A stretch of DNA of 64,000 nt from Kribbella capetownensis (lineage in GTDB: Bacteria > Actinomycetota > Actinomycetes > Propionibacteriales > Kribbellaceae), in contig NZ_SJKD01000006.1 of NCBI RefSeq assembly GCF_004331485.1, positions 310,001-374,000 of the forward strand. The letters run 5' to 3'. The translations under genes and the position numbers were made by a program. Numbering within the stretch: position 1 is the stretch's first letter; each line of letters starts with the position of its first letter. The notes beneath the pieces were generated by a model. That model saw only the letters and a program-made list of their open reading frames with translations, searched no databases and was not told the DNA's origin. This document shows positions 8,959 to 16,646 of the stretch, piece after piece.

Positions 8959-8991
8959 CCGGTCCGGGCGCCCCCAGGGCGCTCGGACCGG
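8959..8991 (-). terminator. Hairpin terminator after the secreted hydrolase gene
   Basis: Fifteen-base arms (8959-8973 and 8977-8991, one mismatch) with a 3-nt loop, 9 nt past the stop of the minus-strand gene at 9000. The rest of the 202-bp gap 8798-8999 holds the moeZ ribosome-binding site and presumably its promoter. Confidence 0.65.
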
Positions 8992-8999
8992 CTGCTCTT

Positions 9000-11792
9000 C
9001 TAGTCGTTGTCGGTGATCGTGGCCTGCAGCGTCTGCGGGAGCTTGACCTCAGCCCCGTCGACCGCCCCGACGACGACGGAGAACGTCTCGCCCGGCTCCT
9101 TCACTGTGTCGTCGACAAGGGTCACCGAGACCTCCCCGGCTGCCTTCCCCGGCTCGACGTATCCGTCCAGCGAGCGATTCGCCGGGTTGGACCCGTCGTC
9201 GTACGCCCCCTTGTAGTCCTTCCGGAGTACCGCCGTCCCGTCCTTCAGTTCGCCGAAGATGTTGACGATCTTGTCGCTCGGCGCGGACAGCTTGACCGGG
9301 AACCTCACCTCCCCGGCCGTCTCCGACGCCTGCGCGTTCCCGAGCGTGAGCGTCGGCGTCGGGTCGTCGTCGATGACCAGACCGTGCCCGAACGATTGGT
9401 CCAGCAGCCCGTCTCGCGGCACCGACAGCACCAGATCGAACGGCAGGTCGTAGCTGTCCCACGTGTTCGAGTGGATCGGCACGCTCACCTTCTGCCGCAC
9501 CTGCCCCGGCTTGAACACGAGCTTCCGCGTCACATCCCCCACGGTCTCGCCCAGCTCGCCACTCGTCTCGGCGTACACAGTCACCGGCCGGATGCTCGGC
9601 CGCGACATCGTCACCCAGAAGTCCGCAGAGTTGGTGCCCTTGTCACCCTCTTCGACCTTCACGTTCGACGCGGACAGCTTCGGCAGCAGCACAGCCGGCG
9701 CCGACAACCCCACACCGGGCGACGAAAACGCCAGATCGCTCACGTACGCCGACCCACGCGCGACCCGGTCCGTCCGCAACTCCACCGCCCGTACGTCGCG
9801 CAGGTCCACACCCTTGAGCGACCCGACCGGGATACGCACAGTCCGCAGCAGGTTCTTCGGCAGTCCGTTCGCGTTGCTCCCCGGCATCCGCACCAGCGCA
9901 TCGCTCACGGTGGACACCGGTACGACGGCCGCCCGTCCATGCCCGTCGACGACCCGGACAGTCAGATCAGTCTTCGGCGTACCAGCCGGGTCGGGCGCGG
10001 CCCGGAACGACAACGCAGCAAAGCGCCGTACGTCGCGCTGCCAGGCAGGCAGGTTGAGCCGCAGTACGCCGTCCGTCCCGGTCCACGTCAGTTTGGTGAC
10101 CGCAGTGGTCGGTGTCCTGGCCGCAAACCACGCAGTACTCCAGTGCGGTGTGTTGCCGAAGTCTGCAGTGGACATGCAGGTCGGAATCGCCGCGCTGGCA
10201 GCAGCCCGAGCCAGACCGGCGTTCAACTCCTCAACGCCCGCACACACTGTCGCGGCTGCCTTCCCACTAACCGCTCCGGCGGGCAGGGGTTGGTCCAGAT
10301 GACTCACATCTCGACGCGACGCCAGCGGTGCCTGAGCCACCACCCGTACGACGGCCCGCCCAGCCGAGGCGGCCCGACTGTCGGATCCGTCCAGCAGCGG
10401 CAGGAACTTCGTCTCATGCCCCAACTGCAACCGGAAGAACCCCGCGATGTACGCCGTACCGACCGCCTGCTGCTCCTTGGCCGTCAGCCGGCCCGCGTAC
10501 TTCGCACCGCACGGCGACTCCTGGTCCTCACCGAACCAGTCGTCACCCGACGGCGCCTCGGACTGCCCCGGAGTCCACTCGGTGTTGAAGAAGTTGTGGT
10601 TCGCACCGAGCACGGTGATCGTCGACCGCGGCGCGGTGTCGCCGGTGACCGAGTAGCGGGTGTCGTCGTAGAACTTCTGTCCCTGCAGATCGGAGACATC
10701 GCCGTCGCAGTACGGCAGTACCACACTCATCGCGACACCCGGCACGGTCGTCCGAGCGAAGTCGGTCGGCGCGAGCGGGAAAACAGCGCGGATCCCGTAC
10801 TGTCCACCACGGTCGGCATTCAGCACCGCGGCCCGCGCGACGCCGTCGCCGCCACGGGAGTGACCCATCAGGCCGACGTTCCGCAGGTCGATCTTGCCGA
10901 CGAACTTGCGGCCGAACGGGCCGCCACCGAGCGTCGACCACTTCTTCCACAGCGCCAGATGATCAAGTATCAACTCGGCCCGCGCCTGTGCGCCGGCGTC
11001 GTACGCCACACCGTCCCAGGCGTTGATCGCGTTCGCGCTGATCGACACGACCTGGTAGCCATTGCCGGCCAACGCCGTCGCGGGACCGTCGTACCCGCGG
11101 TAACTCGGCACCGGCTTCAGGCCTCCGGAGCACGGCCAGGGCTTGTCCTCGGGCTCCTCGCCGGCGCCGTAGCAGACCTGATGCCGGCCGTGCAGGAAGA
11201 CCACCAACGGGCGCGGACCAACGGCACCGCGCGGCGTGTACACCTTGCCGCGAATCTCCGACCGTTGCCCGAGGCCCGGAAGGAACACCGCCTCGTCACC
11301 GAGGTTGTACTCCGACGTCTCGACCTGATACTTGCCGACGGCACCGGGATCGTCCGTCAGCTCGGGTCCGCGCCGCGCCTTCAGCCAGTCCGCGTCGGTC
11401 GGCCCGGCAGCCTGACTCCGCTCCTGGCCCTTGCCGGCCGCCTTGCCGAGATCACCAGACCAGATCAGCCGTACGTCGCGTGCCTTCAGCACGGCTGGGT
11501 TGGTGGTGATCAACGTCAGGGTGCGCTGATCCGGCGACTGCTTTGCCACCCCCAGCGGCACGCCGTTGACGGTTAGCAGCGGCAACGACGCGCGCATCGG
11601 CGCCGGCGCGTCCAGCCGGAGGGTGAGCTGATAGCCGGCCGCGACCGGCTTCACTTCCCAGTTGTTGCCTTGAGCAAGCGATGGCGGCGCTTGCGGTGTG
11701 GCGGATGCCGGTAGTGCCGGCAGGATCCCCACCCCCAGTAGTGCGACCATCCCCAGCGACAGGCTCTTTCTGAATCTGCCGATTACCCGCAC
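9000..11792 (-). CDS. Secreted alpha/beta-hydrolase with C-terminal Calx-beta-like domains
   Basis: A 930-residue exported protein. Residues 1-32 form a Sec signal peptide (basic start, hydrophobic core, ALPASA cleavage region). An N-terminal sandwich-like segment is followed by an alpha/beta-hydrolase core with PLVVFLHGRHQ (oxyanion loop), nucleophile motif GHSRGGDG near 310 and a likely catalytic His in GANHNFFN near 397. The C-terminal ~230 residues contain two Calx-beta-like repeats (ASNVKVEEGD and QASETAGEVRF starts, ending TITDND), usually Ca-binding adhesion modules. Substrate unknown; an esterase or lipase on extracellular polymers is plausible. GTG 11792 follows GAGAGGACC. It is monocistronic between hairpins or gaps. 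Confidence 0.8.
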   Translation of the reverse strand: MRVIGRFRKSLSLGMVALLGVGILPALPASATPQAPPSLAQGNNWEVKPVAAGYQLTLRLDAPAPMRASLPLLTVNGVPLGVAKQSPDQRTLTLITTNPAVLKARDVRLIWSGDLGKAAGKGQERSQAAGPTDADWLKARRGPELTDDPGAVGKYQVETSEYNLGDEAVFLPGLGQRSEIRGKVYTPRGAVGPRPLVVFLHGRHQVCYGAGEEPEDKPWPCSGGLKPVPSYRGYDGPATALAGNGYQVVSISANAINAWDGVAYDAGAQARAELILDHLALWKKWSTLGGGPFGRKFVGKIDLRNVGLMGHSRGGDGVARAAVLNADRGGQYGIRAVFPLAPTDFARTTVPGVAMSVVLPYCDGDVSDLQGQKFYDDTRYSVTGDTAPRSTITVLGANHNFFNTEWTPGQSEAPSGDDWFGEDQESPCGAKYAGRLTAKEQQAVGTAYIAGFFRLQLGHETKFLPLLDGSDSRAASAGRAVVRVVAQAPLASRRDVSHLDQPLPAGAVSGKAAATVCAGVEELNAGLARAAASAAIPTCMSTADFGNTPHWSTAWFAARTPTTAVTKLTWTGTDGVLRLNLPAWQRDVRRFAALSFRAAPDPAGTPKTDLTVRVVDGHGRAAVVPVSTVSDALVRMPGSNANGLPKNLLRTVRIPVGSLKGVDLRDVRAVELRTDRVARGSAYVSDLAFSSPGVGLSAPAVLLPKLSASNVKVEEGDKGTNSADFWVTMSRPSIRPVTVYAETSGELGETVGDVTRKLVFKPGQVRQKVSVPIHSNTWDSYDLPFDLVLSVPRDGLLDQSFGHGLVIDDDPTPTLTLGNAQASETAGEVRFPVKLSAPSDKIVNIFGELKDGTAVLRKDYKGAYDDGSNPANRSLDGYVEPGKAAGEVSVTLVDDTVKEPGETFSVVVGAVDGAEVKLPQTLQATITDND

Positions 11793-11934
11793 AGTGGTCC
11801 TCTCGTTCGACGAACCTTCGATGTCGGTCCGACTTCGTGGGCGAGAGGAAAGTTGACCTGACCGGCTGCTCAGCCGTGTCTCAGTCCTGCGACAGGTTCG
11901 ACTCGATCAGCTGCGGCACGATCGAGTGGGCAGA

Positions 11935-12858
11935 TCAGGCGATCAGTTGGCGGAACGCCCGGGCGACCTGGTCCGGGTGCTCCATCTGCGCGACGTGACC
12001 GGACTTCGGCAGGTAGAGCAGCCGGGCGTTGCGGAACGCGCGCTGGGCCTTGGTCCGGATCCGCGCGTCGACCAGCCTGTCCTTCCCGCCGTAGATCAGC
12101 AGCACCGGGCACTCCAGCTTCGCCGCGTCCGCCCACAGCGACCGGCGCGGCATCGCCAGCGACGACCGCAGGATGCTCCGCGCGCCGTCGACCGTTGCCT
12201 GCCGCACCCACGGGTCCCCGTCACGCCGCCGCAGTTCCGCCTCGTACGCCGCCCGTACCTCGGGCGCGAGCGACCGCGGATCGCCGAACACCAGCGCCAG
12301 CGACGCCTCGAACCGCCGGTCGAACGGCAACCGACGAGTCCGCTCCAGTACGACGGACCCCAGCCGGGGCGTCGCGATCGCGGTGAACCACAGCGCGCTG
12401 GCCGACACCCGCGGATGCGGGAGCGCCGGCGAGATCAGCGTGAGCGACGCGACCAGGTCGGGACGCCGTCCGGCCATGGCCACCGCCGTCGCGCCGCCCA
12501 TCGAGTTCCCGAACAGGTGCAGCGGCCGATCGAACTCACGCTCCGCCAACGCGATCAGGAGGTCGGCCTGCTCGTAGATCCCCGCGGCGCCGGACAGCGG
12601 CGTACGTCCGAAGCCGGGGAGGTCGGGGGCGATGCCGCGGACGGTGTCGTTGAGCATCAGGCCCAGAGCGGTCCAGTTCAGCGACGAGCCGTTCAGACCG
12701 TGCACGAACAGCGCGGGCGGCAGCTCCGGCGCCGCATCCGGCACGTCCCGCACCAAAAGATCCGCGCCTCCGACCGACACCTGCCGCGTCGGCCACTCCC
12801 GTACTTCCAGCGGGCCCTCAGCCCCGGTTACTCCCGCGTAACTCTCCACCTGACCCAT
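11935..12858 (-). CDS. Alpha/beta hydrolase
   Basis: A 307-residue alpha/beta-fold hydrolase with all three catalytic residues visible: Ser in GNSMGG (~116-121), Asp in YGGKDRLVD (~257) and His in KSGHVAQMEHP (~287). FVHGLNGSS supplies the oxyanion loop. No signal peptide is seen, so it is cytoplasmic. ATG 12858 has GAGGGG upstream. Divergent from the LigD-polymerase gene with about 107 bp between starts. The reaction cannot be told from sequence. Confidence 0.85.
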   Translation of the reverse strand: MGQVESYAGVTGAEGPLEVREWPTRQVSVGGADLLVRDVPDAAPELPPALFVHGLNGSSLNWTALGLMLNDTVRGIAPDLPGFGRTPLSGAAGIYEQADLLIALAEREFDRPLHLFGNSMGGATAVAMAGRRPDLVASLTLISPALPHPRVSASALWFTAIATPRLGSVVLERTRRLPFDRRFEASLALVFGDPRSLAPEVRAAYEAELRRRDGDPWVRQATVDGARSILRSSLAMPRRSLWADAAKLECPVLLIYGGKDRLVDARIRTKAQRAFRNARLLYLPKSGHVAQMEHPDQVARAFRQLIA

Positions 12859-12965
12859 GGTAGGACCCCTCAGCCGAGAGACTCCCGCATGACGCAGTAC
12901 CAGCCCGGGCCGCTCCGTAGAGCGGTTCGCCCGTTAGGACGCCGCCTAGGTGGAGACTGGGGGGC

Positions 12966-13907
12966 ATGGCAGCGCCGCAGCAACTGACGACTGAGGTCGA
13001 TGGGCAGACGATGAAGCTCACCAACCTCAGCAAGGTGCTCTACCCACAGACCGGCTTCACCAAGGCCGAGGTGATCGACTACTACCACCAGGTCGCCGAA
13101 CTGCTGCTCCCGCACCTGTCCGACCGTCCACTCACCCGCAAGCGCTGGCCCGACGGTACGGGGGCGCAGTACTTCTTCGAGAAGAACGCACCGCGCGGTA
13201 CGCCGGCCTGGGTGCGGACGGTGACCCTGCCGACGCCCGGTAGCTCAACCGGCCGCGACGAGGCCGACTTCGTCGTCGCCGACGACATCCAGACCGTGGT
13301 GTGGCTGGCGAACCTGGCTGCACTCGAGCTGCACATCCCGCAGTGGCGGATCGGCCTGTCGGACGTCGGCAAGGACCCGCAGGCCGACCTGATCGTGTTC
13401 GACCTCGACCCGGGACCAGGGGCGAGCATCGTCGAGTGCTGCGACGTGGCCCTGGCACTGCGCGAGCTGCTGGGCCACTACGGGCTGGAGGGGTGGCCGA
13501 AGACGTCCGGCAACAAGGGCATGCACCTGTACGTCCCGATCGAGCCGGCGTCGTCCCGGAGTACCAGCGCCTTCGCCAAGCTGCTGGCCGAGCAGTTGGC
13601 CGAGGCACTGCCGGAGAACGTCACCGCGAACATGACCAAGGCACTGCGTCCCGGCAAGGTCTTCATCGACTGGAGCCAGAACGCCAGCGCCAAGACCACA
13701 CTGGCGCCGTACTCCCTGCGCGGAGCCGAAGAGCCGCGGGTGTCGACCCCGATCGACTGGGACGAGGTGGCCTCGGCAACGGACGCCGAGGAACTCCGCT
13801 TCCTGCCGCACGAGGTGCTGGCCCGGATCGAGGAGTACGGCGACGTCCTCGAGGGCCTGTACGACGACCCGCAGCCGCTACCGTCGCTACCGTCGCTACC
13901 GTCGTAA
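12966..13907 (+). CDS. Stand-alone LigD polymerase (primase-polymerase) domain protein
   Basis: A 313-residue archaeo-eukaryotic primase-superfamily enzyme equal to the polymerase domain of NHEJ ligase LigD, with no ligase or phosphoesterase domain. Metal-binding DLD lies in VFDLDPGPG (~143-151), the nucleotide-binding motif SGNKGMHLYVP near 180 and IDWSQN near 233. Such free PolDom proteins fill gaps and add ribo- or deoxynucleotides at double-strand breaks alongside Ku and LigD; mycobacterial PolD1/PolD2 are examples. ATG 12966 follows GGGGGG. The C-terminus ends in three LPS tripeptides encoded by a 9-bp tandem repeat. A small acidic gene follows after 31 nt. Confidence 0.93.
   Translation: MAAPQQLTTEVDGQTMKLTNLSKVLYPQTGFTKAEVIDYYHQVAELLLPHLSDRPLTRKRWPDGTGAQYFFEKNAPRGTPAWVRTVTLPTPGSSTGRDEADFVVADDIQTVVWLANLAALELHIPQWRIGLSDVGKDPQADLIVFDLDPGPGASIVECCDVALALRELLGHYGLEGWPKTSGNKGMHLYVPIEPASSRSTSAFAKLLAEQLAEALPENVTANMTKALRPGKVFIDWSQNASAKTTLAPYSLRGAEEPRVSTPIDWDEVASATDAEELRFLPHEVLARIEEYGDVLEGLYDDPQPLPSLPSLPS
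13878..13904 (+). repeat. Three tandem 9-bp repeats at the end of the polymerase gene
   Basis: CTACCGTCG occurs three times without mismatch immediately before the TAA stop, encoding LPS x3. Copy number could vary between strains by replication slippage without affecting the fold. Confidence 0.9.
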
Positions 13908-13938
13908 CTGTCCGTCACCAAGCCAGAGGAGCAGGCGC

Positions 13939-14145
13939 ATGACCAGTGAGACCGACTACGAGGGTCCCGGCTTCGACAGCGTCCCCGACGACGCGCCGGA
14001 GGCCGACGTTCTCGAGCAGCGGGAAGACTCCCTTGAGGTGGACGACTTCACCCCGGAAGACGGCGTTCCCAGCGAGGCTGACCCCGCCGACGTGGAGGAG
14101 CAGCGCCACGTGGTGGGCGACTCCGGCGAGGACGACTACCGGTGA
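13939..14145 (+). CDS. Small acidic protein of unknown function
   Basis: A 68-residue, highly acidic protein without predicted membrane segments, Cys or a known domain. It repeats the pattern EADVLEQRED (about 22-31) and EADPADVEEQRHVV (46-59), which resembles acidic low-complexity proteins found beside nucleic-acid enzymes in actinobacteria. AGAGGAGC 8 nt before the ATG is a good ribosome-binding site, supporting a real gene, and it follows the LigD-polymerase gene by 31 nt, so co-transcription is likely. Probably intrinsically disordered; no function is proposed. Confidence 0.7.
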   Translation: MTSETDYEGPGFDSVPDDAPEADVLEQREDSLEVDDFTPEDGVPSEADPADVEEQRHVVGDSGEDDYR

Positions 14146-14272
14146 CCGCTACCACGATGGAACGCTGACCGGCGGGGAAAGCTACTGGCCGGGAGGACTG
14201 CTGGGTAGGATTCGGGGAACGACCCGGCGGTCGAGCCCGAGCTGCCGGTGCCGCACCATCGAAGGAGCCGAC

Positions 14273-14902
14273 GTGTCGACGACACCCGAGACCGCGCCGA
14301 AGCGTGGCAGCCGCCTGCCGCGGCTGGCCCGCCGCGCGCAACTGCTCGAGGCGGCGCAGGAGGTCTTCGTCGCGAACGGTTACCACGCCGCCGCGATGGA
14401 CGACATCGCTGACCGTGCCGGAGTCTCCAAGCCGGTGCTCTACCAGCACTTCCCCGGCAAGCTCGAGCTGTACCTGGCCCTGCTGGACAGCTCCTGCGAC
14501 GCGATCATCGCCTCCGTCCGGGACGCGCTGAAGTCGACCGAGGACAACAAGCTACGAGTGGCCGCCACCATGCACGCGTTCTACGACTACGTGGCGAACG
14601 CGCAGGGCGCCTTCCGGTTGGTGTTCGAGTCGGACCTGACCAACGAGCCGGCGGTCCGGGAGCGGGTCGACCGGGTCACGCACACCTGCGCCGAGGCGGT
14701 GTCCGAGGTGATCAGCGCCGACGCCGGCCTGAATCGCGAGCAGTCCATGGTGCTGGCCGTCAGCCTGGTCGGCATGGCCCAGGTCAGTGCCCGCTACTGG
14801 CTGGCCTCCGACGACCCGACACTGGCCCAGCAGCAGGCGGCCGACCTGGTCGCCTCGCTGGCCTGGCGCGGCATCCGCGGTTTCCCGCGCACCGACTCCT
14901 GA
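14273..14902 (+). CDS. TetR family transcriptional regulator (Rv3208-like)
   Basis: A 209-residue TetR protein: helix-turn-helix in ARRAQLLEAAQEVFVANGYHAAAMDDIADRAGVSKPVLYQHFPGK (about 22-66), then an all-helical ligand domain. The GTG at 14273 follows GAAGGAG by 6 nt; the long open frame upstream overlaps the acidic-protein gene and is not used. Context (ahead of DUF3107, near the ferritin-like and DEAD-box genes) matches Rv3208. A short palindrome follows the stop. Target genes are unknown. Confidence 0.9.
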   Translation: MSTTPETAPKRGSRLPRLARRAQLLEAAQEVFVANGYHAAAMDDIADRAGVSKPVLYQHFPGKLELYLALLDSSCDAIIASVRDALKSTEDNKLRVAATMHAFYDYVANAQGAFRLVFESDLTNEPAVRERVDRVTHTCAEAVSEVISADAGLNREQSMVLAVSLVGMAQVSARYWLASDDPTLAQQQAADLVASLAWRGIRGFPRTDS

Positions 14903-15021
14903 CCGGTACGGCGTACCTAGGTTCTGCTCTGGGCGGACGGGTGAGAGCTGGGGGTCGGTAGCGGATAGGCTCGAACCGTCACCGGCGAGAGCCGCCGGTC
15001 GGAACGTGCCCGGAGGGTTTC

Positions 15022-15249
15022 GTGGAGGTCAAGATCGGCGTACAGCACGCCAATCGTGAGTTGGTGCTCGAGAGCGAGCAGAGCCCGGACGAGGTCCAGG
15101 AGGCCGTCGCGGCGGCGCTCAGCGGCAAGTCCAACCTGCTGCAGCTCACCGACGACAAGGGCCGCCGGGTGATCATTCCGGCCGACCGGCTGGCGTACGT
15201 CGAGATCGGCGAGGTGTCGATTCGCAAGGTCGGGTTCGGCGCGATCTGA
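15022..15249 (+). CDS. DUF3107 family protein (TB9.4/Rv3208A-like)
   Basis: A 75-residue protein beginning MEVKIGVQHANRELVLESEQ and containing GRRVIIPADRLAYVEIG, the conserved DUF3107 core found next to a TetR regulator throughout actinobacteria. Function unknown. It should form a small mixed alpha/beta domain. GTG 15022 is preceded by CGGAGGG. Confidence 0.92.
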   Translation: MEVKIGVQHANRELVLESEQSPDEVQEAVAAALSGKSNLLQLTDDKGRRVIIPADRLAYVEIGEVSIRKVGFGAI

Positions 15250-15394
15250 TCGCGGTCCGGACACAGTCGCGCGTGTCCCGGTTGCGGAGTGCCACCCAGG
15301 GGGCACGATGGCGGTAAGACCTGCGTTGCGGTGGTCTGGTAGCACGGGGCGCCAGGCCGGGGCGCGGGTCAGCCAACCCTCATAAGGAGGAACC

Positions 15395-15673
15395 GTGTAC
15401 TGGGTCTGGATGCTCATCGTCAGTCTCATCGCGGGCATCATCTTCGGGCCGCTGGCCCGGCTGGTGCTCCCCGGCAAGCAGAACATCAGCCTCGGCTGGA
15501 CCATCCTGGGAGGCGGCATCGGCGCCTTCATCGGCGGTCTGATCGCGAAAGCCTTCGGAGTCAAGGACACCCCCGGCCTGGACTGGACGCAGTACCTGAT
15601 CCAGATCATCTGCGCCGTGATCGTCGTCGGCGCCATCGCCGGTTACCAGAGCAGATCGAAAGCCTCCGCCTGA
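15395..15673 (+). CDS. GlsB/YeaQ/YmgE family (transglycosylase-associated) membrane protein
   Basis: A 92-residue integral membrane protein with three hydrophobic helices (about 3-22, 33-52 and 66-84) and the family glycine pattern SLGWTILGGGIGAFIGGLIA. Members are small stress-induced inner-membrane proteins of unclear role; the 'transglycosylase-associated' label is historical. AAGGAGG lies 5 nt before the ATG. The 145-bp gap upstream (15250-15394) probably carries its promoter. Confidence 0.9.
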   Translation: MYWVWMLIVSLIAGIIFGPLARLVLPGKQNISLGWTILGGGIGAFIGGLIAKAFGVKDTPGLDWTQYLIQIICAVIVVGAIAGYQSRSKASA

Positions 15674-15685
15674 CAACCTCACCTC

Positions 15686-15721
15686 AGCGGCCGCCACCCC
15701 ACCCCGGGGCAGGCGGCCGCT
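15686..15721. terminator. Bidirectional hairpin between convergent genes
   Basis: Perfect 10-bp arms (15686-15695 and 15712-15721) with a 16-nt loop between the GlsB-type gene (+, ends 15673) and the ferritin-like gene (-, ends 15733). Confidence 0.65.
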
Positions 15722-15732
15722 CTGCGTGGGGG

Positions 15733-16413
15733 TCAGGCCTGCAGGCCGAGTGCGGTCATCCGGGCGGTGTGCGCCTCGGTCAGGCGGGTGAACATCCGGC
15801 CGATCGCGGCCAGGTCCAGTCCGGGCCGGTCGACACTGCCGGCCAGCAGCGCTGCCAACGAGTCCCGGTCGGCGGCGATCCTCTGTGCTTGGCTGAGCGC
15901 CTCACCGACCAGCCGACGGCCCCACAGCGCCAGCCGGCCGCCCAGCTTCGGGTCCTCCTCGATCGCGGACCGGACCCGGTCCACCACGAACTCGGCCTGC
16001 CCGGAGTCGGCGAACACCTCGAGTACGAGGGCCCTCGTCTCGGCGTCCACGAACGACGCGATCTCGCGGTAGAAGTCGTTGGCCAGACCGTCGCCGACGT
16101 ACGCCTTGACCAGGCCCTCCAGCCAGTCCGACGGCGCGGTGTGGTCGTGGAACGCGTCCAGCGGTGTCACGAACGGCCGCATCGCTTCCATCGGATCCAC
16201 ACCGAGCGCGACCAGCCGGTCCCGCAACTGCCGGAAGTGCCCGAACTCGGTCGTCGCCAGCGCCGCCAGCTCCGCCTTGTCGTTCAGGGTCGGTGCCAGT
16301 TTGGCGTCCTCGGCGATCCGCTCGAACGCGGTCAGCTCGCCGTAGGCGAGAACTCCCAGCAGATCCACCGCCGCGGCCCGGTAGGCGGGATCATCAAAGG
16401 CCGTCTGCTCCAT
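15733..16413 (-). CDS. Ferritin-like diiron-fold protein (Rv3210c-like)
   Basis: A 226-residue helical protein. GELTAFERIAEDAKLAP in the first helix and ATTEFGHFRQLRDRL in the second give the E...E..H pattern of ferritin-like diiron proteins of the MiaE-related group; DAETRALVLEVFADSGQAEF continues the bundle. The family is near the tRNA-hydroxylase MiaE but is not shown to have that activity. Start is set at M-E-Q-T (16413); the in-frame start 39 nt upstream would add a basic stretch absent from the family. Convergent with the GlsB gene and divergent from the DEAD-box helicase. Confidence 0.82.
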   Translation of the reverse strand: MEQTAFDDPAYRAAAVDLLGVLAYGELTAFERIAEDAKLAPTLNDKAELAALATTEFGHFRQLRDRLVALGVDPMEAMRPFVTPLDAFHDHTAPSDWLEGLVKAYVGDGLANDFYREIASFVDAETRALVLEVFADSGQAEFVVDRVRSAIEEDPKLGGRLALWGRRLVGEALSQAQRIAADRDSLAALLAGSVDRPGLDLAAIGRMFTRLTEAHTARMTALGLQA

Positions 16414-16520
16414 GCCCGGCACCCTATCTGTCCACCGGCGGGAGTGGCGCAAACCACACGAAGCGGCGTTGACAGCTCATGCGGTTACACTTGTGAGCGA
16501 TTCGCCGGTGACGCGCCCAG

Positions 16521-16646
16521 ATGGGCAAGCTGGTGCGAGGTGCTTGCACAGTGTCCCCGCGCCTCACAGACGAGGCTGACAAGCCTCTGGCGCCCGGCCA
16601 CAGAGCACCTGTCCGTATCAAGCATGTTGAGAGGCGATCAGCCTGA
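16521..16646 (+). CDS. Candidate 41-codon leader ORF overlapping the helicase start
   Basis: An ATG-initiated frame of 41 sense codons in the 229-nt leader of the DEAD-box helicase. Its TGA (16644-16646) overlaps the proposed CTG start of the helicase (CTGA), the arrangement seen in translationally coupled pairs. The peptide is basic (MGKLVRGACTV start, HVERRSA end). No convincing Shine-Dalgarno sequence precedes it, so translation is uncertain. Confidence 0.35.
   Translation: MGKLVRGACTVSPRLTDEADKPLAPGHRAPVRIKHVERRSA

Noticed and set aside
13878..13904. CRISPR-like repeats
   Set aside because: Three 9-bp units without spacers in coding sequence; no cas genes. No CRISPR array was seen anywhere in the window.
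12966..13907. Full NHEJ LigD (polymerase + ligase)
   Set aside because: Only the polymerase domain is present; no ligase KxDG motif or phosphoesterase domain and no Ku gene in the window.
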